Positions 14,460 to 20,637 of a stretch of DNA of 20,637 bases are shown piece after piece. Each line of letters starts with the position of its first letter. The stretch's first letter is position 1. The notes under the pieces are model-generated. The model was not told the DNA's origin. It did no database searches and saw only the letters and a program-made list of their open reading frames with translations. The translations under genes were made by a program, and so were the position numbers. This DNA comes from an uncultured Eubacterium sp. GTDB taxonomy: Bacteria > Bacillota > Clostridia > Lachnospirales > Lachnospiraceae. The stretch is from contig CAJTVR010000087.1 in the NCBI GenBank assembly GCA_910580075.1, forward strand, positions 1 through 20,637. Reading direction: 5' to 3'.

Positions 14460-15767
14460 ATGGAACTGCGCCTGTCACCACAGATGACAATCATGCAAAA
14501 ACTGCAGATACTGACCGATGCAGCTAAGTATGATGCTGCATGTACATCCAGCGGCCTGGACCGCAGCGGAGACGGCTCGGGCATTGGCAATGCAAAACTG
14601 GCCGGCATCTGTCACAGTTTTTCAGCAGACGGACGCTGTATATCTCTGCTCAAAATACTGTTTACCAATGAATGCATTTTTGACTGCCGTTACTGCCTGA
14701 ACCGCCGGTCCAACGATGTACCCCGCGCATCTTTTACCCCGGACGAAATCTGTGAGCTTACGATACAGTTTTACCGCAGGAATTATATTGAGGGTCTGTT
14801 TTTAAGTTCCGGGATCCTGTACAGCCCTGACTATACAATGGAGCTGATTGCGCAGGCAGTTTATATGCTGCGGACGAAATATCATTTCCAGGGATATATT
14901 CACGTTAAAGCAATCCCTGGTGCTGATGCACAGCTGATATGGAAAGCGGGTCTGTATGCAGACCGTATGAGTGTCAATCTGGAACTGCCCACAGCGGAAG
15001 GGCTTCGTACGCTGGCACCGAATAAAAACCGTAAAAATATACTGACTCCGATGCGCATGATACAAAACATCCGGAAGGAAAACCAGAATGAACTTGCACT
15101 GTACCGCCATGCACCAAAGTTTGTGCCAGCCGGTCAGTCTACGCAGATGATTATCGGGGCGACACCGGAAAGCGACTATCAGATTATGTCAGTAGCAGAG
15201 AGCCTGTATCAGAAATTTGACCTGAAGCGTGTATTTTATTCTGCATTTGTACGTGTAAATGATGATGCCATGCTCCCGGCTCTGCCTGGCGGGCCTCCGC
15301 TTTTAAGGGAACACAGACTGTATCAGGCGGATTTTCTGCTCAGGTATTATGGATTTGGCGCTTCAGAACTTTTGAGCGAACAGCGTCCGCATTTCAATGT
15401 ACTGCTCGATCCAAAATGTGACTGGGCAGTCCGGCATTTAGAACAGTTTCCGGTAGAAATCAACCGGGCTGAATACAAAACGCTGCTGCGCGTACCGGGA
15501 ATCGGTGTCAAAAGTGCTCGCAGAATTGTAGGAGCCAGGAAAAGTGCAGCACTGAATTTTGATGATTTGAAAAAAATCGGCGTAGTATTAAAACGGGCGC
15601 TTTATTTTATTACCTGCGGAGGCAGAATGATGTACCGGACGAAGCTGGACGAAGATTATATTGTGCGCAATATCGTGGATGTAAAGGAAAATTTTCCTTT
15701 CTCAAAAGACGGCATGACTTATAAGCAGCTGTCTTTATTCGATACTGACAGCCAGTGCGGTATATAA
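14460..15767 (+). CDS. DNA-repair/modification-type radical SAM protein (TIGR03916-like)
   Basis: The 435-residue product carries the radical SAM cluster motif CIFDCRYC (Cys72, Cys76, Cys79), which binds a 4Fe-4S cluster and cleaves SAM. A helix-hairpin-helix DNA-binding segment, RVPGIGVKSARRIV, lies near 344-357, and the chain ends with YKQLSLFD. This is the layout of the putative DNA modification/repair radical SAM family that occurs next to a DUF4130 protein and uracil-glycosylase-like domains; its reaction is unknown. QLSLF (423-427) matches the beta-sliding-clamp-binding consensus QL(S/D)LF. ATG 14460 is used because AAAGGAG (14445-14451) is 8 nt upstream and the earlier in-frame ATG (14415) lies inside the -10 box. 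Expression is probably SOS-controlled. Confidence 0.88.
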   Translation: MELRLSPQMTIMQKLQILTDAAKYDAACTSSGLDRSGDGSGIGNAKLAGICHSFSADGRCISLLKILFTNECIFDCRYCLNRRSNDVPRASFTPDEICELTIQFYRRNYIEGLFLSSGILYSPDYTMELIAQAVYMLRTKYHFQGYIHVKAIPGADAQLIWKAGLYADRMSVNLELPTAEGLRTLAPNKNRKNILTPMRMIQNIRKENQNELALYRHAPKFVPAGQSTQMIIGATPESDYQIMSVAESLYQKFDLKRVFYSAFVRVNDDAMLPALPGGPPLLREHRLYQADFLLRYYGFGASELLSEQRPHFNVLLDPKCDWAVRHLEQFPVEINRAEYKTLLRVPGIGVKSARRIVGARKSAALNFDDLKKIGVVLKRALYFITCGGRMMYRTKLDEDYIVRNIVDVKENFPFSKDGMTYKQLSLFDTDSQCGI

Positions 15768-15818
15768 CTGTTCTTTTTTTGATTGTGGAGCGGAGAAAGA
15801 CTGGAGAAAAGAATATTT

Positions 15819-16595
15819 ATGGATGAAATCATATTGTTATGCGAAGATTCTATTGAAGGAATTTTGACAGGCGTATATACTGCTTACGAACTGAAAAGGA
15901 GTCATGACACAATTCACCTTCAGACATCCGGGACAGAAAACTACCGTCTGTTTGCCGTCTATCATGAAGTGAAGGCTGATGAAGAAAAAGCAAAAAAGGT
16001 GCTGCGTACTATTTACAGACGGTTTGGAGAAGATGCATACACGCAGCTTTGCCAGGCAATGGTTTCTTATGATGAGGAAAAAGCAGATGCAGTGTATCAT
16101 ACAATTGCAGCTGGAATAGCCGGAGAATACCGCGGACTGCTGATGGAACATCTGAGCAGCCGTTTTATAAATAAAGTATTCCAGCTAAGCCGCAATACAG
16201 GAATAGAAATTCATCATCTGCTGGGATTTCTGCGATTTCAGGAACTAAAAGGCGGGGTGCTGCTGGCACGTTACAGTCCGAAAAATGATATAACTGCTAT
16301 GATAACGCCGCATTTTGCTGACCGTCTTGTAAATGAAGACTTTGCCATATATGACGAGCAAAGAAAATATTATGCTGTGCATCCAAAAGCAAAACAGTGG
16401 TATCTGGTACGGGGTGAACTGCCTTTTTTGCAGAATGAGGAAGAATATTCAAAGGAAGAAAAGAATTATCAGATGCTTTACCGGCATTTCTGCCAGACGA
16501 TTGCGATTACAGAGCGAAAGAATCCAGGGCTTCAGAGAAATATGCTGCCGCTGCGGTTTCGAAAGTATATGACAGAGTTTGCACAGCAGGAATAG
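15819..16595 (+). CDS. DUF4130 / TIGR03915-like putative DNA repair protein
   Basis: The 258-residue product begins MDEIILLCEDSIEGILTGVY, contains the family's LSSRFINKVFQLSRNTGIEIHH-type region (near residue 110), the segment FLRFQELKGGVLLARYSPKN and ITPHFADRL, and ends in PLRFRKYMTEF. These match the DUF4130 family, the usual partner of the radical SAM protein encoded 51 nt upstream. In many genomes it is fused to a uracil-DNA-glycosylase-type domain; here it ends without one. No catalytic motif is recognised. The start is ATG 15819, with GGAG (15803-15806) rather far at 12 nt; a TTG at 15783 in the same frame is an alternative. It is the second gene of the operon, and its 3' end is duplicated after the stop. 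Confidence 0.86.
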   Translation: MDEIILLCEDSIEGILTGVYTAYELKRSHDTIHLQTSGTENYRLFAVYHEVKADEEKAKKVLRTIYRRFGEDAYTQLCQAMVSYDEEKADAVYHTIAAGIAGEYRGLLMEHLSSRFINKVFQLSRNTGIEIHHLLGFLRFQELKGGVLLARYSPKNDITAMITPHFADRLVNEDFAIYDEQRKYYAVHPKAKQWYLVRGELPFLQNEEEYSKEEKNYQMLYRHFCQTIAITERKNPGLQRNMLPLRFRKYMTEFAQQE

Positions 16596-16663
16596 AACAA
16601 TAATGCTGCCGCCGCGGTTTCGAAAGTATATGACAGAGTTTGCACAGCAGGAATAGAACAATA
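16542..16663 (+). repeat. 61-bp tandem duplication of the DUF4130 gene's 3' end
   Basis: Unit 1 (16542-16602) begins ATGCTGCCGCTGCGG, runs through the TAG stop and ends GAACAATA. Unit 2 (16603-16663) repeats it with one change (T to C at its eleventh base). The period is not a multiple of three, so the copy is out of frame with the gene. The near identity implies a recent event. Confidence 0.96.
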
Positions 16664-16691
16664 CAGAAAGCCTGAGCTTTTAAAAACAGTG

Positions 16692-16713
16692 AAAGAGATA
16701 TCTGGCTCTTTTT
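16692..16713 (+). terminator. Probable weak terminator after the DUF4130 gene
   Basis: AAAGAG (16692-16697) pairs with CTCTTT (16706-16711), and the T-run reaches 16713. A smaller hairpin (AAAGC/GCTTT, 16667-16680) lies just upstream. Both are A/T-rich, so efficiency is uncertain. The stretch from 16714 to 16803 holds nothing I recognise. Confidence 0.45.
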
Positions 16714-16803
16714 ACATCTATATATTCTTATGTAAACAGATCTGCGGTTTTTGCATCATGATATTTTCAGACAGATTTCCGCTTTCTGTTTTAAAATTTA
16801 TTC

Positions 16804-16832
16804 TTGACAAATCTGCCTAAAAATGGTAATTT
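16804..16832 (+). promoter_or_regulatory. Promoter of the PTS operon
   Basis: A perfect TTGACA (16804-16809) is followed after 17 bp by TAATTT (16827-16832), preceded by TGG in extended -10 form. The -10 itself is poor. Transcription would begin near 16839, just before the RNA antiterminator. Confidence 0.6.
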
Positions 16833-16852
16833 CTTTATATATGATATAGTGT

Positions 16853-16875
16853 GTTACTGACAGTCAGGCATTAAC
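16853..16875 (+). promoter_or_regulatory. RNA antiterminator (RAT) for a BglG/LicT-type protein
   Basis: GTTACTGA (16853-16860) and TCAGGCATTAAC (16864-16875) fold with GTTA/TAAC and CTGA/TCAG paired, leaving an asymmetric GCAT and a short CAG loop. The TTACTG...CAGGCA pattern is characteristic of RAT sites bound by LicT/GlcT/SacT. Its 3' half (AGGCAT) is also the first strand of the terminator below, so the two structures exclude each other. Confidence 0.88.
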
Positions 16876-16918
16876 TATGCATAAATCAAGGGATGTTTAT
16901 GCATATTGATGCCTTTTT
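16866..16918 (+). terminator. Regulated terminator in the PTS leader
   Basis: AGGCAT (16866-16871) pairs with ATGCCT (16909-16914) and ATGCATAAA (16877-16885) with TTTATGCAT (16896-16904). A T-tract follows to 16918. The structure lies 36 nt before the EIICBA start codon and shares sequence with the RAT, giving a classical antitermination switch. Confidence 0.9.
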
Positions 16919-16954
16919 ATGTGCATAAATACCCTAAGTAAAGGAGGAATTGTC

Positions 16955-19105
16955 ATGAAAGACAAAATTTTCGGGGTACTGCAGCGTGTAGGCCGCTCCT
17001 TCATGCTGCCAATTGCAATTCTGCCAGTAGCAGGTCTGCTGCTCGGTGTAGGAGGTTCTTTTACAAATGAAACGATGCTCAATACCTACGGGCTGATGGG
17101 TATTATGGGGCCAGGAACTGTGCTGAATGCTATATTACAGGTTATGAGCGCAGCCGGAGATATCGTTTTTGGAAATCTCCATATTATTTTTGCCATGGGT
17201 GTAGCGATTGGTATGGCAAAGAAAGAAAAAGAAGTAGCAGCACTGTCTGCAGCCATTGCGTTTTTCATTATGCATGCATCGATTGGGGCTATGATTAAAA
17301 ACAATGGCGGTACGGAAGCAATGCTGGAAGGTGCTACGGCATCGGTAGTTGGAATTACATCTCTGCAGATGGGTGTATTCGGCGGTATTATTGTAGGACT
17401 TGGTGTGGCAGCATTGCATAACAAGTTTTACAGAATTGAGCTGCCGCAGGTACTGTCCTTCTTTGGAGGCACAAGATTTGTACCGATTGTAAGCGGACTG
17501 ACTTACACGGTGGTAGGAATTTTAATGTTTTTTATCTGGCCGGTTATTCAGCAGGGTATTTATGCGGTTGGAGGAGTTGTGCTGGAGTCTGGTTATGCGG
17601 GGACCTGGGTTTACGGTCTGATGGAGCGTGCCCTGATTCCGTTCGGACTGCACCATGTATTTTATCTGCCATTCTGGCAGACTGCATTGGGCGGCACACT
17701 GGAAGTCGGCGGTCGCGTGATCGAAGGTGCGCAGAATATCTTCTTTGCACAGCTGGCAGATCCGTCAGTAGAACATTTTGCAGTATCAGCTACAAGATTT
17801 ATGGCAGGTAAGTTCCCTCTGATGATATTCGGACTTCCGGGAGCAGCGCTTGCTATGTACAAGACGTCCAAATCTGAGAAAAAAGAAGCTGTAGCGGGAC
17901 TTTTGCTGTCAGCAGCACTGACGTCTATGCTGACAGGTATTACAGAACCGCTGGAATTTACATTCCTGTTTGTAGCTCCGTTATTATATGCAATTCACTG
18001 TGTTTTTGCCGGGCTGGCATATATGCTGATGCATGTATTTAATGTCGGAGTGGGAATGACATTTTCAGGCGGACTGATTGATATGTTTTTATTCGGTATT
18101 TTGCAGGGAAATGCAAAAACAAGCTGGGTATGGATTGTTGTAGTCGGAATTGGATATTTTGTGGTTTACTATTTTCTGTTTTCATTTTTGATTGTCAAAA
18201 TGGATCTTAAGACACCGGGACGTGATGACAATGAAGAAGTGAAACTTTACCGCAGAAGCGATGTGGATGCCCGTAAAAACGGCGGGGCTGAGGGAGCAGC
18301 AGCCTCTGCGGAGGACGCATTGTCTGAAGCAATCTGCCATGGACTGGGCGGAAAGAAAAATATTTCTGATGTTGACTGCTGCGCTACAAGACTGCGCTGC
18401 ACGGTACACGATTCGAAACTGGTAGATGATGCCATGCTCAAATCAACAGGCGCTTCAGGAGTCGTACACAAAGGAAACGGCGTACAGGTTATTTACGGCC
18501 CTCGTGTTACAGTTATTAAATCCAACCTGGAAGATTATCTGGAGACAGCTCCGAATGAACTGTATGAACCAAAAGGAGCAAATCCTGCAGCGGCTCCGGC
18601 ATCCTCAGCTGAAGAGAAAAAGCCAGAGGGAAAACTTATAAAATCAGAAGTGATTGCAAGTCCTGTTAACGGTATGGCGGCTGATTTGTCAGAAGCTCCG
18701 GATGAGGCGTTCGCAGGCCGGATGATGGGTGACGGGGCAGTTGTAACGCCGTCAGAGCCAAAAGTATTTGCGCCGGAAGACGGGGAAGTAAATTTTGTAT
18801 TCGATACAAAGCATGCAATTGGATTTACGACGGCTTCTGGAACAGACCTCCTGCTTCATATGGGAATTGATACAGTCAAACTGAACGGCCAGGGATTTGA
18901 AGTATTTGTAAAAGACGGTGATAAAGTTAAAAAAGGTGATCTGCTGATGCAGCTGGATTTAGCTTATTTAAAGGAGAATGCACCGTCCCTGGCATCTCCA
19001 GTGCTCTGTACAGAACTTGCAGATAACCAGAAAATCCGCCTTATGAAGACTGGCAGCATTCAGGCTGGAGAAGCGCTTTTTTCGATAGACACATATGAAG
19101 CGTAA
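16955..19105 (+). CDS. ptsG: PTS glucose-family transporter subunit EIICBA
   Basis: The 716-residue membrane protein imports and phosphorylates a sugar using phosphate from HPr. Domain order is C-B-A. EIIC (about 1-415) has several membrane segments, with PFGLHHVFYLPFW (229-241) and GITEPLEFTFLFVAP (328-342). EIIB (about 450-530) has the phosphocysteine motif CATRLRC, Cys476. EIIA (about 565-716) has His620 (TKHAIGF) and the phospho-accepting His636 (LLLHMGIDTVK). The length and arrangement match B. subtilis PtsG (699), so glucose is the likely substrate, but GlcNAc or maltose-type relatives share this fold. AAGGAGG (16941-16947) is 7 nt before ATG 16955. An in-frame upstream ATG at 16919 directly abuts the terminator T-tract and lacks an RBS. 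Expression should depend on the antitermination switch in the leader. Confidence 0.9.
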   Translation: MKDKIFGVLQRVGRSFMLPIAILPVAGLLLGVGGSFTNETMLNTYGLMGIMGPGTVLNAILQVMSAAGDIVFGNLHIIFAMGVAIGMAKKEKEVAALSAAIAFFIMHASIGAMIKNNGGTEAMLEGATASVVGITSLQMGVFGGIIVGLGVAALHNKFYRIELPQVLSFFGGTRFVPIVSGLTYTVVGILMFFIWPVIQQGIYAVGGVVLESGYAGTWVYGLMERALIPFGLHHVFYLPFWQTALGGTLEVGGRVIEGAQNIFFAQLADPSVEHFAVSATRFMAGKFPLMIFGLPGAALAMYKTSKSEKKEAVAGLLLSAALTSMLTGITEPLEFTFLFVAPLLYAIHCVFAGLAYMLMHVFNVGVGMTFSGGLIDMFLFGILQGNAKTSWVWIVVVGIGYFVVYYFLFSFLIVKMDLKTPGRDDNEEVKLYRRSDVDARKNGGAEGAAASAEDALSEAICHGLGGKKNISDVDCCATRLRCTVHDSKLVDDAMLKSTGASGVVHKGNGVQVIYGPRVTVIKSNLEDYLETAPNELYEPKGANPAAAPASSAEEKKPEGKLIKSEVIASPVNGMAADLSEAPDEAFAGRMMGDGAVVTPSEPKVFAPEDGEVNFVFDTKHAIGFTTASGTDLLLHMGIDTVKLNGQGFEVFVKDGDKVKKGDLLMQLDLAYLKENAPSLASPVLCTELADNQKIRLMKTGSIQAGEALFSIDTYEA

Positions 19106-19160
19106 GCCTGTATGCAATCTGCGCGGTTCTTCCTCATATGTGGATATACTGCCAGATTCG

Positions 19161-19192
19161 GATTCTGCCAGAACAATATTTCTGGCAAAATC
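19161..19192 (+). other. Hairpin between the PTS gene and the antiterminator gene
   Basis: TGCCAGAA (19166-19173) pairs perfectly with TTCTGGCA (19180-19187) around CAATAT, and GATT/AATC extends the stem beyond one mismatch. No T-tract follows. It may stabilise or delimit the PTS transcript and so uncouple expression of the two genes. The rest of the 270-nt gap shows neither a clear promoter nor a second RAT. Confidence 0.45.
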
Positions 19193-19375
19193 TGATCTAT
19201 CGGCAGAAACAAAATATCCAGAGTTCAGAAAGAATCGTCTGCGCTGATTATAGTCTGTACAAAATATCAGTAAGACGGATGGCCGTAAGAATATGAATAC
19301 AGGCACATGGCAGGACTGCCAGATGGAAATACAAGGCTGAAGTATTGGATAGAAAGGCGTTTTGGGGAGAAGAGT

Positions 19376-20203
19376 ATGTTCAGAGTAAAGAAGGCGTTGA
19401 ATAACAATACAGTGATAGCAATTGGCGCAGACAATCAGGAGTATCTGCTGATTGGAAAAGGAATCGGTTTTGGAAAAAAGGTCAGCCAGAGGATTGAAGC
19501 GTCTGAGGGATGCATGATTTATTCCCTTTTTGAGTATACAGAGCGTGGGAGTGCTATGGATCTGGTAAAGGGAATAGATCCGGTTTTTTTAGAAATTGCA
19601 GAACAGGTATTGAAAGAAGGCGAGCGGGTTTTTGGCCGGATTGACTGGAGCATACTCTTTCCGATGGCTGACCATATTGCCTTTGCGGTAAAGCGGATTC
19701 AGGGCGGAGAACAGATCAGCAATCCGTTAACCGGGGATATCCAGGCACTGTTTCATATGGAATATAATGCGGCGGCGTGTATCCGCCCGATACTGAAAGA
19801 AAGACTGGGAGTAGAGATTGATGAACATGAAATCGGCTATATTGCACTGCATATCCATTCCGCAATTGAAAATGAAAATGTTGCACTGTCTATGCGGATT
19901 GCCGGTACAGTACGGGAATGTATTCAGCTTGTAGAGGAAAGAACAGGCCGTACCATTGATGTCATGTCTCTTACTTACAACAGGCTGATGAACCATGTCC
20001 GGTATATGGTGGCGCGTGTGTTAAAGGGAGAGGAGCTGAAACTGGATATGAATGATTATATTTCAGAAAATTTCCCGGATGCGTTTAAGCTGTCTGAAAT
20101 TGTCTGCGGACATATGGAGCGGTATTTAAAGAAGCCTGTGAATGATGTGGAAATCGGGTATCTTGCCATGCATATACAAAGGGTGCTTGCGGAATTAGAA
20201 TAG
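19376..20203 (+). CDS. BglG/LicT-family transcriptional antiterminator
   Basis: The 275-residue product binds nascent RNA at RAT sites and prevents termination; its activity is set by PTS phosphorylation. The N-terminal RNA-binding (CAT) domain, about 1-57, includes MFRVKKALNNNTVIAI and the GKGIGFGKKVSQRI segment. Two PRD domains follow, with the expected phosphorylatable histidines: His100 (MADHIAFAVKRI) and His159 (IALHIHSAI) in PRD1, His207 (LMNHVRYMVARV) and His266 (YLAMHIQRVL) in PRD2. The first three are at the same positions as in B. subtilis LicT (277 residues). GGGGAG (19364-19369) supports ATG 19376; an in-frame ATG at 19307 lacks a ribosome binding site. The obvious target is the RAT ahead of the PTS gene upstream. 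Whether it acts as LicT or GlcT cannot be decided from sequence. Confidence 0.92.
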   Translation: MFRVKKALNNNTVIAIGADNQEYLLIGKGIGFGKKVSQRIEASEGCMIYSLFEYTERGSAMDLVKGIDPVFLEIAEQVLKEGERVFGRIDWSILFPMADHIAFAVKRIQGGEQISNPLTGDIQALFHMEYNAAACIRPILKERLGVEIDEHEIGYIALHIHSAIENENVALSMRIAGTVRECIQLVEERTGRTIDVMSLTYNRLMNHVRYMVARVLKGEELKLDMNDYISENFPDAFKLSEIVCGHMERYLKKPVNDVEIGYLAMHIQRVLAELE

Positions 20204-20241
20204 CAGCTGAGACTTACAGCATGTGAAATTTTATAAACTGG

Positions 20242-20340
20242 AAAGGGCTGACGCACTAAGCAAATGATACAGGATGTAGCAGGTCTGCATCTGTCTTACG
20301 AACCATATCCTGTATTGTCTGCTTAATGCTGCGGCTCTTT
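20242..20340 (+). repeat. Long imperfect palindromic element, copy B (also a probable terminator)
   Basis: ATACAGGAT (20267-20275) pairs with ATCCTGTAT (20307-20315), AAGCA (20258-20262) with TGCTT (20320-20324), and AAAGGGCTG (20242-20250) with CGGCTCTTT (20332-20340) using two G-U pairs. TTTT at 20338-20341 makes it a plausible terminator for the antiterminator gene. Both arms match copy A (8752-8861, read on the minus strand): CGCACTAAGCAAA is identical, GATGTAG versus GATATAG, TCCTGTAT versus TTCTGTAT, and CTTAATGC in both. Confidence 0.7.
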
Positions 20341-20353
20341 TCTATTACAATAT

Positions 20354-20367
20354 TGTAAGCGCTAACC
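20354..20367 (+). promoter_or_regulatory. cre-like site with adjoining palindrome
   Basis: TGTAAGCGCTAACC matches the catabolite-responsive consensus TGNAANCGNWNNCA except at the last base. It overlaps the end of a perfect 14-bp palindrome, TTACAATATTGTAA (20345-20358). The regulated gene probably lies beyond the window. Confidence 0.45.
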
Positions 20368-20637
20368 AGACTGCTTCTATATCTGTCAGGTTCTTTCTCA
20401 TGTTTGATCTGCTGCCAGATAAATCTTCTGAAATTCTATTTGATCATATAGGAGCAGGTATAAAAAATCCAGATATAATTTTGAGTCATCTGCACATCTA
20501 ATTTGTAAAATCTGTCACTAAATTCCATGCCACCAAATTTTGATACTAAGTGTTTAGCGTTCCGCTACTGGGGGCTGGGCAGCATATGCACTAACTTAAC
20601 AAAAACCGAATAAGCTGCTGTCTTGGATTTTTTCGTT
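20368..20637. other. Window-end intergenic stretch without recognised genes
   Basis: No open frame of useful length with a ribosome binding site is seen on either strand. The only short candidate is a 30-codon minus-strand frame starting near 20530 (MEFSDRFYKLDVQMTQNYIW), which resembles no family I know. The stretch is A/T-rich and may be the upstream region of a gene outside the window. Confidence 0.3.

Noticed and set aside
13954..14608. Long minus-strand frames of 178 and 209 codons over the glycerate kinase 3' end
   Set aside because: They are antisense shadows; the repetitive peptide they encode comes from the tandem copies on the other strand.
16919..16954. Upstream ATG of the PTS gene frame
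   Set aside because: It directly abuts the leader terminator's T-tract and has no ribosome binding site; ATG 16955 has AAGGAGG at ideal distance.

Overview
The window reads as chromosomal DNA from a low-to-moderate GC Gram-positive anaerobe, most likely a Clostridia/Lachnospiraceae-type gut bacterium. Evidence: Gram-positive Shine-Dalgarno sequences (AAGGAGG) before most genes, Firmicutes-style sigma-A promoters, an AAA-ATPase-like/PD-(D/E)XK gene, a LicT/GlcT-type antiterminator with a PTS EIICBA transporter, and GAAC-N4-GTTC LexA-type boxes. All recognised genes lie on the + strand. I ran no database search; family names rest on motif recognition.

Layout. 1-123: probable 3' end of an unidentified gene. 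153-343: promoter, tRNA-Gln(CUG) and terminator. 377-2017: AAA-ATPase-like protein with a C-terminal nuclease-like domain. 2018-2686: intergenic, with decayed repeats, a candidate small RNA and two terminators. 2687-4615: MutS2-like ATPase without an Smr domain. 4690-5225: a 54-residue unknown small gene with its own promoter, then a wrecked aspartate/glutamate racemase pseudogene. 5385-8624: carB, with no carA beside it. 8625-9002: intergenic, with a long palindromic element. 9003-11279: a compact MIF-like / apt / NCS2 purine permease operon. 11280-11728: intergenic repeat array. 11729-12706: a YbjQ-family gene and a hypoxanthine-DNA-glycosylase-type gene. 13064-14200: glycerate kinase. 14388-16595: a DNA-repair-type radical SAM protein and its DUF4130 partner behind a consensus promoter carrying LexA-like boxes. 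16804-20203: PTS glucose-family EIICBA and BglG/LicT-type antiterminator, with the RNA antiterminator and overlapping terminator visible in the leader. 20204-20637: a second copy of the palindromic element, a cre-like site and no recognisable gene.

Three things stand out. First, at least three genes, and probably a fourth, are followed directly by tandem copies of their own 3' ends (periods 51-71 bp); in the clearest case the copies nearest the gene are identical and those further away are decayed. Second, the radical SAM/DUF4130 pair looks SOS-controlled, and the radical SAM protein ends in a QLSLF sequence that matches the sliding-clamp-binding consensus, which suggests an uncharacterised replication-coupled DNA repair or modification activity; a deaminated-base glycosylase gene lies about 2 kb upstream. 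Third, two ~100-bp imperfect palindromes 11.5 kb apart, in opposite orientation, are clearly related and form a small intergenic repeat family.
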